Of a DNA stretch of 64,000 bases, positions 13,211 to 25,500 are shown in pieces. Origin of the DNA: Haemonchus contortus (Eukaryota; Nematoda; Chromadorea; Rhabditida; Trichostrongylidae); contig LS997563.1 of the NCBI GenBank assembly GCA_000469685.2, forward strand, positions 2,686,781 through 2,750,780. The letters are read 5' to 3'. A program made the translations under genes and the position numbers. Every line of letters begins with the position of its first letter. The first letter of the stretch is position 1. The notes below the pieces were generated by a model. It was not told where the DNA came from. It worked only from the letters and a program-made list of their open reading frames with translations, and did not search any database.

Positions 13211-14198
13211 CTGTGAAACTACTACCTAATGCGTTCACAGGCAATTGACAATGATGTTTCTACTGCGCATTTCCAATAGACACTGCTTTCAGGCAGATAC
13301 TAAGAGATCATAACTTTTTCTTGAATTCACTATGCAATTTCAGTTCCCAATTCGTAAACAGCACTACAAACTTTATCGATAATGCAGACCTTCATTCGAG
13401 GTTCCACCGGATGTTTATTACCATTTCCTGGTTTTCCTTACTCTTGTATTGGAACGTCTAAAAGCAAAAAAAAATCAGAAACAATAAATGTTAGGAAGCT
13501 TCGAGCAACAACTGAACTAAATTTCCTTGGATAGTCGTTCAATTAGAATTCTTCCAATACTCCTCTAGAATAGATCTCTTTTCCAATGTGCATATGATTG
13601 TAGTACTTTTTCGTTTAAGCCAATTTTTTGGCGACCAAGGAGTCCATGATGCTTGTGTAAGTTGAACGATAGCGTGCCCTCTTTCAACTTCGGTTTTTTA
13701 TAGCGAATAGTTGATCCAGTCCTTATGTTCACTACTTATTTTTAGCCATCGTGTCAAATAATACGTGTGCCGATAATCTCTCATTGTTCTTCAATGAAAA
13801 AAAAAACTGCTGGGAAATGGAAGCCTGATTATCCAGTTTCTTCACCATCACCCAAAATTTCAAAGCACTCAGACCACCACTGGCTTATGATTCCAGAAAT
13901 TCGTCAGCGCTTTCAATCTCTCCCTCAGGATTCCCTAATCAGCAGACTCCCCAGTCGGCAATGTCAAAATCATTTTCCTTGTGTTTTTTTAGGAACATAA
14001 AAAGTGCTTTATATCCTACAAAGGATGAAAATTCCAGGAAATTGGCTAGCTTGAATGGTCTCCACTTAATATGTCTGCTTGTTCGTCGTCAGTCCTCAAA
14101 ACTTCTCATCACACTGAAAAAGCTGGAAGAATGAAATCTATGGTTCCAGTAACTCCTTTGGGACGCACAGTGCATTCGAGATCCATTCACATCTTAGT

Positions 14199-14868
14199 GA
14201 CAAGTTTGGGCGAGACTGTATCGCACTGTATAACTCCTCTCATCATGTTGGCAATTACTTCCTTCTTAGGCTGACTCGGACCTGGTCGTGATGTTGTAGT
14301 GGAGCCCACGAAGCATTCTCATATATTGAGCGCGAACACCCTTCTCTCGATACTTCAAAGAGTCTTTGAAAGTGACTATGTGACCTATTGAACCTAATCC
14401 TTTTCCGAAAAACTGCTTATTCGCATGGCTATCCTTCATCTAATACGTGCCATTCCGACCATGACCTTGAGGAAAGTGTGGTTTTCTCTGGAGAACCTTT
14501 CCAGGCCCTAGAAGTCGCTTCCAGATCCTTCTCTTCGTAGCTCGATGTTGGTGCGTAGGCAAAGAAGATCGTTAGACTGGAGTCGAGCGACGTTTCTCAA
14601 TCGGGCACGTCCGATTTGAGTTGTCAAGCTTCGGTACGAATCGATGTTCATGGCCAAGTGCGTATAGACGAGGACACTTACGCCGCCGACGCCTCTTCTG
14701 TCGCGTGTTCCAGGGCACAGTTCTTTCCTGCTCTCGGAGTGCAGCAGACGAGTTTTTCTTGTGTCGATGAGTCTGCGGAACAGTCTTAACTTCTATATCT
14801 TGCATGGTCAGATCTTCAATACACGCTTTCGATGCAATCGTTCGAGCATTTAAAGCCCGAATCGCCAT
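14199..14868 (-). mobile_element. Decayed RTE-type non-LTR retrotransposon (endonuclease start and an RT motif)
   Basis: From 14868 leftward the minus strand reads MAIRALNARTIASKACIEDL, which resembles the start of the AP-endonuclease domain of strongylid RTE elements as I recall them (an x-x-x-NARTLAS core). It drifts into unrelated basic sequence and stops at 14572. At 14237-14199 the same strand reads GVIQCDTVSPKLV, a mutated form of the RT motif GVRQGD-x-x-SPKLF. More than 1 kb of normal element is missing between these two points, so the copy is internally deleted and dead. Confidence 0.6.
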
Positions 14869-15614
14869 CTTAATCCTTTCTTCCTCTCTTTAGGCAGCAT
14901 ATTATGACACTAATATTTTAGCCCCTCCTCTGAGCGATCCTACTCAACGTCATAGAATTGGGAGCTCTATCAGGATTCAAAGGAATAAGTTTCACTCATG
15001 CTGCTATTTTTGACATATCGGCAACCACGAGGAGCTTATCAGGTTGTAATATTGGGGTTGGATAAGCACCGGATAGCTAACCAAGCTATGATAGTGGAGA
15101 AGGGGTTTTACAGTGGAGGGGGACCGAATCGTCTCTCGGTTAATTCTCAGTCATTCGAATGCGAGCCTTTGAGTGAGCCGATGTGCAGTATACCAACCCC
15201 GTTCGCAGACTATGAACACACGCATGCATGGATACATCTGCGTGGATACGGAAGATGTAAATCGACAGCACATAACACAGCAGGAGCAGGAAGTACTGTT
15301 CCTGAACTAAAGTACGCCTTTCGACAAGCACCGGCTTTAGATAAGCGTTTTGTCCCACCACTGTCGCGCTAATAGCCTCGTCACCATCCTGCTAGAGATC
15401 CCTCCGTGAGAGAGAACACTCAGTGAAGTAGATTCAAGGGTATTGCAATCTATAGATAATATGCAATAGGTATTATAATGTATAATTTCTGATTTATTTC
15501 ATAATTCGCCGATTGAGTACTGTGCTGCCATGGATTGTAAACTTGATGCTCTTTTTTATTTTGAACTAGGGGTTTTTTGCTCAAATCTAGTAGCTAGCTA
15601 GTACAAGACTTAGT

Positions 15615-16022
15615 TTAGGTTTGTCATTTTTTGCTTTTTTCAAATTTCTTTTCGTAATTCAGCGGGTAAAGTAGATCTTACTCAATTAAGAATTTTGAAG
15701 CGAACCCTGATGTCATGCCTACCAGACAAACGTCCTATCAGCTGCGCCGCCGTTGCCCAATCTCGGCTTTGCACGGCTCGGTGATCCGTTCGGCACAGTG
15801 GTATAACACAGGGAGGCGTCAGTCCCGTAACTTTGTTCCCAGAATCGTTTCACAAACTTGGAAGCGCTCGAAACCACCTACGGGGGCATACATCTCATCT
15901 TGAATGGCCACTGCGACCAATTATCCTCTCCTTGTCACTTTAGGTTTATCATTTTTGCTTTTTCCAAATTTCTGTTCGTAATTCAGCGGGGTAAATTAGA
16001 TCTCATTCGATTATTTTTTTTT
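15615..16022. repeat. Second tRNA-like repeat with 75-bp direct repeats
   Basis: AATTCAGCGGGTAAAGTAGATCT (15657 on) and a near copy at about 15980 lie in direct 75-bp repeats about 327 bp apart. Between them the minus strand reads GGCGCAGCTGATAGGACG and GGGTTCGCTTC, matching pol III boxes A and B, while the plus strand reads GGCACAGTGGTATAACAC, another tRNA D-arm-like stretch. I could not fold either into a full tRNA, so pseudo-tRNA or SINE is the better call. Confidence 0.45.
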
Positions 16023-18497
16023 GGCTTCATGGCTGATTTCCTTTGTTAGCAAACAGTCAGTGTGATATCGAGGTAGTTGAAGCACTCTCTTTTGATCATA
16101 ATTGTTGGAAGGACCAAATAGATCGTTGCTTCGTCGTCATGACACAGTAACTGACCAGCGAAGGAGGAGCAGGTGCTGTGTCAACAGAACGTGGTTTCAC
16201 GAATATTTTTCACACTGAGCAAATAACGAATTCCACGTGGTGATCGCTGTGCAAGAATTTGTAACGTATAAGCTATTATCACGATCCTTCCGACGTGAAG
16301 GAGACAACTGGAACTCATTGCCAACTAATGAAAAGTCGTATAAATCGACCAGAGCGATTTACTTTCAGAACTAGTTGTAAGAGTTCTTTATTGATGAACC
16401 TCTACCTTTTACCTTTTCCCAACTAAAAGATAGGGATTCATCAATGGAGGAACCATTACCCTAATCATCACCCTAATCCTATCTTCTCAGGAACCATCAC
16501 GCTACTCCTAGCAACCCTGATTGTCAACATGTAGGATGCTGTAACGACCTTAAGCGAAGGAATCGCGATAAAAAAGGTTTCGAAGGAGAACGTGGCCCCT
16601 AAAAAGGCCACATAAATCGTGGCCGGGTGGAAAAGCGGCCAAGATAGCAACGAACACTCGAAAGTCGTTCCCGTCGTCAATATGCCCGAAACGATTCTCG
16701 AACCGCCGCGTAGAGGATGCGCCACGTGTCGCACCGTTCGATTGAAGCAGTAAATGCAATCAGCTGATTCACGATAACAGCAAACACACGTTGCTGAAAT
16801 CACTGACAAACACCTCCTTCGTCGTCGAAACTCGCCCAAGCTTAAAAATGAACTAGCTTCGGGAAAGCCTTATATTTCAGGATTTCTAGAGTTTTCTCGT
16901 CTTTCTCGTCATTCATGTACTGCACCTTCCCACCTTATATCCAAAAAAACGAATGACTAATGGGAGGTAAACCTTCTATTTACTCAAAGCCTAGCACCTT
17001 TTTGAACTGATAATATATTTCACACGCTCGTATTTGCTCTCACACCTTCGCAAATTTGTACCTCCTTGAAAAACGTCTGAGAAGTATCAACAGCCACGAC
17101 ATTTTAGTTTAGAAGATCGAGATTCAAATGCTGGGCTTTTCTTCAGCTCCTGATGTTAACAACATTAATTCTGAACAAAGACAAATTTACTTTTATAATT
17201 TGTCTGCTTTAGCATAAAACGAAACCTTCATTTTTGAAAGTTTCAGCAGAACAGTTTGATTTCGTTTTCGTTCATCTCATCTCTCTGCCAGAGCTGTTAC
17301 AGGTCACTTCAACGCTGAGTATGTAAATATACAGTTTATTCTGAGAGTTTTAAATCGTTGATTTAAACAGTTAATGCTCTCTTTCGCTTCAGAAGATTGC
17401 TTACCGTAAAGGAGAAAATCGAAATCGTGAATCGTGCTCCCTTCTCGTGACCCTGCTCTGCTTAGAAGTGTAATCGCGGATTACGTTCTGATCGGCCCGG
17501 AAAAGTCAGGAAAAAAAGAAGTATCACTTTAAACATTAAGGCGTAAATGCAGCCATCTCTGTGAACGATCAGAAAATTTGATTTTATTACAGAATTAACT
17601 GTACAATGGAACTACATGAAACATGCACTTTCGGTGAGCAATTTAAAACTACGCCGCTAAAGTCATAGCTATTTAATTATCAACATATATCAGTAAACAG
17701 GCGATTCTCAACTTGACAACACTGGATGAGTCGCTAAAATATCACTACGAGAAGCAGTGAAGCATATGAAGACAGGCTAAATCACATGAATGAAATCTGC
17801 CTGAACTTAGAAGGTGTCTCCGAAGGAGAACGACGCAATCTAACGATTGCGCAAGGGTTTTGATGAACGAAAATCAGGGTAAAGTATTGGATATAGTAGA
17901 CACCCGCAACGCACAGCGTGTTGACGAAGCTGACCACCGCAGAGTGGGCGCGACCAAACCACGGGAAGACTATCACAGCAGAACGAGAGAGATATTGCAA
18001 TATACAGTTTACAAGTGTATTCATACATATAAAGTATTCCCCGTCCGCCAAAGCTCACTAGCGAATTTTTCAGCAGCACAAACGCACACGCCAAGCGCGT
18101 TCATCACATAACCGTACTTAGAGGAAATGGAAACAAACGTACAGAACGCATAGAATGATGAGTGAAATGGTAGACACTTAAAACACCAGTGAAAGAAACA
18201 AACTGATAAAAAGCAGATTATTCGGAAGAAAATAGAAAACTTAAGCGATATCAACAAGAAGAAGGGCTATGTGGTTAACGGACGGTCCATTGGCTCAATC
18301 TAAACTAGTGTTTCGTCAGTATGGAATGAAATTCAACCTGAGCAATTTAAGAAATGAATTTTCTAACCGAGGAATTGTGAACATTCTCTTCAGGGTCGGC
18401 CATAACCAATCGAGCGTTACCTGGACCTATTTGGACACCATTGTTTTCACTTAAACCAATTACAATATAAGTATTGATAAAAACTTTGAAACATCAC
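16023..18497. other. Region downstream of the receptor gene
   Basis: The minus strand is open for 123 codons at 16839-16468, with a possible TTTCAG acceptor near 16799, but it has no family pattern. The nearest minus-strand AATAAA I noted is near 17335, which would give a 3' UTR of more than 1.1 kb if it were used. Confidence 0.35.
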
Positions 18498-19562
18498 TTA
18501 AGAAGAAAGCAAGAAAAACCTGAAAGGATCTCGGAATGGATCGTCCATATCAGGCTCTGTAGTTCGACGGTAGATCGGATTGTCGAAATTGAGAGCAGTA
18601 AAGGCGCCAGAGGAATTGCGCTTACGGTAATACACAACACCCTGAAATCGCATCATTTCAAATACCCAACAGTTAGGTGTACCTTTATCAGTGAAACTCG
18701 AAAGTTCTGGAATGAGTCCCTCCAGAGTTCAAATCTGCTAGAATAATTGGTCATGAAACACCCCTGAGTCTTACGTCGTCACTGATGTTTGTCAAAATCA
18801 ATTTCATACATTTCGAAAGCAACTGTGTAACTATAACACACATACCATTACTCCGAATATCGCCAACATCAAGAAGAACAACATGGTGCTTAGAGAAAAT
18901 CCTCGTCCTGCTCCACCAGTTGCAATATCGACTGAAAAAAGATAAAATCAGTCTTGCTTCTAGGTTATCAATGTTATCTGAGTAGGCTCTCATCACAACT
19001 CTGGAATTATAAAAGTGCAGCTCAAGTACAAGACCACTGCTAGCGTATGAGCTAGATTCCTGCGATTCCTTGGCATTAACTATCAATGTCTTCTCAAAAT
19101 AAAGCGAGGCCCTTGAACGATATTACCAGTTGAGGCAGTCTCTCCCTTTTCTCTTCCTGCCTCCCATTTCGTTTAGCTATTTCCACACTTCCTTTTGAAA
19201 GTGTACTGAAACCCAGCCATTTTATTCATGATAATGTTTACGATTCGAAGTTTGAAAACAGCCATAGACATCAAAAGCACATCTCAGCTCATTTGCGATA
19301 CTTGAGTCTACCTAAGACCCCATAAAAGTCCCTTCTTTCGAAATTCTCATATGAAACGTTCAAGAACAAACAATGACGACAAAGTATTACAAAGATACGG
19401 GAGCCAAAGCCTCTTACCAGCGCATTCGATAAGGTCTGTAGGAGTGTCCCCTTGACACATGCAAGCGTAAGGACGGTCATGCCATTCAGTTTCAAGAGCA
19501 GGTTCTGTCTTGCGGTAGACTGCCCGAGGCAAACACATCTGCTCACATCCCGAATTGTAACA
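18498..19562 (-). CDS. Exons 20-22: third EGF, transmembrane helix and FDNPIY tail
   Basis: Exon 20 holds six cysteines ([10 protein letters not shown] ... ACMC ... IEC), the EGF that follows the propeller in LDLR-type proteins. Exon 21 has a short Gly-rich stalk and the hydrophobic run [18 protein letters not shown]. There is no Ser/Thr-rich O-glycosylation stalk. Exon 22 continues GVVYYRKRN, a basic stop-transfer, then [13 protein letters not shown], an FxNPxY internalisation signal. I end the protein at a TAA (18500-18498). A possible donor lies earlier at 18518-18517 (TTTCAG|GTTTTT), so the last 7 residues are uncertain and a further exon is possible. No AATAAA is obvious within about 1 kb downstream. 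Confidence 0.8.
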
Positions 19563-22500
19563 CTGCAAAGGTATAAAAGAATAAGCTGCAGCTTCTAAAT
19601 TAGTACAAATCGAAAGATGAAGTATACCTTGTTGGGCAGCTTTGGTTGGGCAAGCCTATGATAAATTCTCACTGTCATAGGTGTTGACACCTTCTGCATC
19701 ACAGTACGCATTTCACCGCCAGTAAACTGAAAATAGGCAGTTTACTCGTATTAAGACCGCGGATTATGGTCGCAGTATGATAAACAAGTTGGACTATAAT
19801 AGCGTCACAAAAATCAACCTTATTGATCGTAATAACACCGTCGTGTTCCCAATCGGTGTAATAAATACGGTCTTCGAATACAGCAATCGAAAATGGATGG
19901 CGCAGGTACTGATGTGAATGAAGAATGATCTATAAGAAATAATGTGTCTATGAACCGGAATTCTCTTGGGAAACTTAAAGAAAACTTAGTCTAACCAGAA
20001 CCTAACAAAACTTTTTGTCAGTCAAAAGAGGGGTTACAGAACTAGTTTCAAAAAAGAACGTACAAACCTTAACATCACGTCCCCAATAGTCGCATGAGAA
20101 GATAGATTTGACTTTTGCATCCGCCCAGTATACACGCTTGTCAATGTAATCAAGAGCTAGACCGTTAGGCCACTTAACACGCTCGCCCTTCACGATAACC
20201 TGAAATAAGGCACAATAATTGGGCTACCACTAGCAAATTGCAATCGACCATAATTTCGTTTGCTGAAATCGTATGCAAATGCATGTAGCTTATTAAGATA
20301 CCGTTCTGTGTTGTCCATCCATTCCAGCGCGTTCAATACGGGCTTCCTTTCCCCAATCAGTCCAAAATATGAGGCCCATTTCAGGATCGACTGCTATGGC
20401 ACGAGGTTCCTCCAACCCATCATAGAAAAGAGTGCGCTTCTGACCTGTTTCCAAATCCATTACGTTGACCTAAGCATGCTATTACAGAATCCATTGTGAA
20501 TCTGGAAGAAGACTGCATGAAGAGTACCTGGTCAAGACCGCCATCGGTCCAGAACAGAAGATTATGAATCCAATCAACCGCTAATCCATCAGGAGTATGA
20601 ACATTGGAATCAAGAAGAACGCTTTGCTCTCCTTCCGCGCACTAAAAAACTACTGTGAAACACATTATGGAAAAAATTGAATCACATCAACATCATCAGC
20701 AAATATCTCACCTTGTCCCTCACAGCTAAGTGGTGGTGCACCGAATCATTGCCAATTTTACACATGAGAATTTTTTGCAGTGCAATATCCGACCAAACCA
20801 GAGTCTTAAAGGAATAGTTCGCTCATTACTTACAACCAAACTATGTGTACTGCCACAAGGGAATACTCATTTCATAGCAGCTAACTCACTCCATTCTCAA
20901 GGTGGAAATCCATAGCAACTGCTGATCCTGGGCTCTGAATGAGTGGGACGTGTACGTTTGTGACGAGATCGAATTGTCTAATTGTGGCTCTAAAAATCAA
21001 ATCGTGAACTTCACCTACAAACATATCGCGACTTTCTGTCGAGAAAGCAGCTGAAATATGAATTTTACCTGTTGCTGAGTAAGAGAAGAGGGTCACCACC
21101 TAGCGCCCTACATCTATTAGGAACTGTAGAATTTGGGCTTCGGCTAAGTTTGTAGCCGTGGTGACATCGGCAAGCATAACTACCAGGAGTGTTCACGCAT
21201 ATCTGATCACAGGCTCCCGGTTGTTCACATTCATTAATATCTTAAAACAAGATATGAAGAAAGTTATCGGATCAAAAACCAAAGCTTATGGAAATGGCAC
21301 AATCACCTTCACATTTTCCATTGACTGCCCGGAACCCGGCACGACAATGGCAGATTTGCACATTTTTGACAAAAGAGTTGTGACAATCACAGTAATCGCT
21401 CTTTTCAGTGCAAATCGCTAAAGCATAAGACAGTTAAGATAAGAAAATAAGAGAGAAAATATCTCAAGAGAAAGGAAATCAGAGGTAACGCTGGCGAAAA
21501 AATGCCAATTACGAACGAAAACTTTCTCACCTATATTTTTTGCACAAGTGATGTCATCACCACAGTCGTTATGACCACGTTTCACACAAAGATCGCTGTA
21601 TTTGACACAAACCGGAGGGCTAGTCGGACAAGTGTACTTTGTAATGGGATCGCATGATTCAACTGAAAAAAAAGACATGATTGGCAGTATTTCATTGTCG
21701 TTATTCAGAAGCCCTGGCTTCAATGAATCACCTCCACAGGTTACCCTCTGCATTTGCTTACACCTTGGGCATTGTGTTCCTCTAATTTCATTTCCTTATG
21801 TTATTGTTCGTGCTGTTCTCACTACCCTAATGTAACAACTAAAAGTCGAACCCTAGCTGTGTTTGGCTCGAAAAAAAAAGGAAAGAGGAAAAGAATGAGA
21901 GGAAATACAGCGAAGAATAGTAAATGCAGCTACGAAGTAGACAGAAATGAAAATTCAGTACGGCACTCGGCTCTTACAGTAATCCAACCCCATGTTAATA
22001 AGCAAATTTTCATCCGTCACATATACGGCGCCTCGAAAAGGGGCCATGGGCAAGGACAAGGGGGCGGGTGATGGGCAAGGCAGGGGATTACAGTAAAGGC
22101 TAAGGGCCCGTGCTGAATTTCCGTTTCTGTACAAAGTAGTAGTTAAAAAGTAGTTGAAATACAGTAAAATTACAAGCAAGTTTTGCATCCCCTACTACCT
22201 CACTATTTAATTAGAATAAGCGCCTACCAGTTCCGTTTTTAGGGCAATGCATTTCGTCCGAACCGTCTGGGCAATCCTCAATACCATTGCACCTTCAATA
22301 TGACATTGTGATTACGACTCCTTGGAATTACAGTCGCTTCATAAAGTCATCGTCGAAAAACGAACCACTGGCTTTCAGAGATGCAGAGATTACTGCTAGG
22401 ACACTTTCGCTCGCCCTTGACACATTCTCTTGCTGAGGCACAATTCCGTTCATCACTTCCGTCCGGACAGTCTTCTTCGCCATCACAATACCACATTCGA

Positions 22501-25500
22501 TTTATGCAATACCGTCCGGAGGCGCAAGCAAATTCCTAGAACCATTTTAAGAAACTGCTCTGAAATTACCTTGACGGTAACGAATCTCACTGTTTCTGGA
22601 TGAGCGCACTCGTGTGGTGTATCTGTGCAGTTACGTTCATCGGAATGATCGAAGCAGTCCGCCTCACCATCGCACACCCAGTCCTTCGATATGCATCCTT
22701 CAGTATGACACTAAAATTGAATTACTTGAACGGTATGAGACAGAGACTACCGCAGAGAATTTGTGAGAGAGAAATCAGAAAGTACGTTGAACATCCTGAG
22801 CAAGAATCACCTCAGGAAAATTACTTCTATGGCCGCAAACGCAAACAAAATTGAGCTGGCCTCTCTTGTTGCCATGAATCAAGCTAGTGACTGACGGCTG
22901 CGCAGAAAATTGCTAAACGCACCAAAATTTGATGGCCTTCTGCGTCATGCGACGTTGCCATCTATAACTTTACCTTATTGGGAATCCATAGAAACACGAT
23001 TTCTGCGGCGCGTCAGCCCAGGCGAAAATGATTTACTCTCAATAGTGACGGAGAAACGCCTTATTCAGAAAGATTCCAGCTTTGTGGAATGTACTCGTTC
23101 CCTGGGGCATGTCCTTTTCATCGAGGTCGTTCCTCTTTGAACTATTGATGCGATGGAGTCGTAGAGGCAACATCACGTGATCGCCGCAAGCTGTCCGATT
23201 CTTCACATGACTATGCGAACTGCTCCATCAGATCCTTGCTTGACCGTCACTCAACTGATACTATGAAGAGAGGTCGGGAATTCGCGCAGTTTAGACTCAA
23301 TCATTGTGTGCCGTTTTCCCCTCTTAGAGAGTACAGCCTATCAAAGACAAAGGCTTACTTTGAACATGTGCTTCGAATCGCATATCTGCTGAAGTGACTC
23401 GGTGCAATTAGTTTCATCAGAACGGTCCCCACAGTCGTCCTCACCATCACACTTCCAATTTTTGAAAATGCATATACCGTTGGCACACCTGCAATAGCGA
23501 AATGCCAGTAAAATTTATTCGAAAATATGGGAATAATGCTATGCTTCGATTGTGAAATCATCAAGGAGGAGAGAAGCGACAGAGTCTCTTGATTACCCAC
23601 TTATCGATTTCTAACTACTCATCCACGCTTACTTATTTCTTTAACCTCCAGTACAAGGAATCGGAGAAGATTTAGTTGTATGAGAAGCTTTACAAATAAT
23701 AATGGATTTTGTGGATTGAGGAGTATTCGAATGGTAAGAGGTAAAAGTAGAGTAAGATAAATCACTTCAGGTTGTTAATTTCTTTTTGATTTTCCCAAAA
23801 AGAAAGTGATGTAAAGGCTGAATCATGGATTGATGCAGCGCTTTCCAACAGTGTTCAGTCATAGCACAGATGGCAAAAATTTACGGTATGAAATATGAAT
23901 TTCAGGAGGTACTTGAGAGGAGCATAACAAAAAAATGTTGTTCTCTTCACACTCAAAATTAAGGAAAGCAAAACAAAGACGATACCTATCCTCTCAACAA
24001 TATCCACATTTTCTAGTGAGAAGCGTTCAGACAGTATACCAATGTAGAGCATACTTCTTTTACTGCTACTTCCACCTCCACAACATGACTAACGAAATGC
24101 AGCTCACAATTTGTTGCTTGGTTTACATCGATGTATCAATCATTATTTGAACAGGTTAATCAATATTTTTTGTACAGTGCACTGTTCAAACTTACTGGAA
24201 ATCGTTATCCTCACATTTGCGTTTCTCACAGTTTTCCTCATCAGCACCAGATGCACAGTCCTTCTACAAAGCAAAACTTGACCTTTTAAAAGGAGTATAT
24301 CTTTATGCGAACAAACCTGCCCGTCGCACTGCCAGGATTTTGGAATGCAAAGCTTGAATTGACCATCAAATTCAGAACATGTAAACTGGTTCTCTGTACA
24401 CTTTACATCTGAAACAGCCGTTTTCTTGGATGCCACTAAAGCTGACCAATAAAAGCCAATGCTGAAGTGGTGGAAATTTCGTAAACTTTCGATAGACTCA
24501 AAAATGGGCTTAAAACACCTTAATATTCAAACAGGAGATGCTGTAACGGAGAAGCAAAAAAAAACGCTTCGTGCCTAAAACGTACCAGGACAATTTCTTT
24601 CGTCACTCCTATCTTCGCAGTCGAATTCGCCGTCGCATACCCATCGTGAGGGTATACAAGTCTGATGAGCTGATTTAAAGGCAGGTACTGGTTGATCTTT
24701 CGAACACTGGAACTCTTCAGGACCGCAAGTTGCTGAAATAAATAACAATATCATTGAGTATAGCACCAAGACTATCTGTTAGATGATTAAAATTAGGCCC
24801 AATTCAGTCTTTGTCGGAAGGGTTATAGGACGTACTTTGCGGGTGACTACCGAGTTTTTTTTTCACTCATTTTTCTGTTTAGGCGACTTTCCACCTTAAC
24901 AGAATGAAGACACGAATTCACTTTCCTAGAAAGTCACGAATTCACTTTCCTAGAAAAAACCGTTGCTTGGTGGGAAATCACTCACTGCAACAAAGAAGAC
25001 AAACAGTAACTGTGCAATCAACGAGAAGCGCGCACGTTCAACGCAAACAGGCAGCACCAGGTACCAAACAACGAACCATCCATCGCGCAATAAAATACTG
25101 ATTTCAAAACCGAGCAAGAAAAACCTACTTGTACAGTTTCTCTCGTCCTCTTCATTTTTGCAGTCTATATCACCGTCACACCGCCAAGATCGAGGTATGC
25201 ATCGCCCGTCATTGCAAGCAAAGGTTTCATTTCCGATGCATGCTGCAAAACGTAGGCGTGATCGATGGATATGTTTAGCTGTCAGCAACGATAACACAGC
25301 TGCTTATCAAAATAAAGGTGCTCCCATAACCACAAATTAAGTGCCACATGCAGTACAAGGCCGAGAACTTAGTCTAATAGCTTGGTTAAAATGTAGGGGC
25401 AGTATATGACGAGGGAAAAAAGTTAACCATGAAGGTGACAACCCGGTGTGTAACAGGGATAATCCGGTACGTGACATTCCCAAAACTACAAGAAAGCGAG

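Larger units (their letters stand above)
12019..14198. other. Mostly empty; one possible exon and a poly-G tract
   Basis: Apart from the weak exon candidate at 13119-13210 nothing supports a gene. Confidence 0.4.

Noticed and set aside
16468..16839. 123-codon minus frame as an extra tail exon of the receptor
   Set aside because: A TTTCAG acceptor is present, but no frame gives an endocytic motif or any match, and it lies 1.7 kb past the stop.
18751..19086. 111-codon minus frame over the membrane exon
   Set aside because: It reads through exon 21 and its introns in a different frame, losing the helix; the spliced frame is clearly better.
20002..20193. Open frame starting [11 protein letters not shown] as a separate small gene
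   Set aside because: It is exon 17 of the LDL receptor read through its donor; the Met is internal to the propeller.
22567..22590. Longer version of receptor exon 7, using a donor at 22566
   Set aside because: The earlier GTGAG donor at 22590 joins ECAHPET to [10 protein letters not shown], giving a perfect LDL-A repeat; the longer form inserts unrelated residues.
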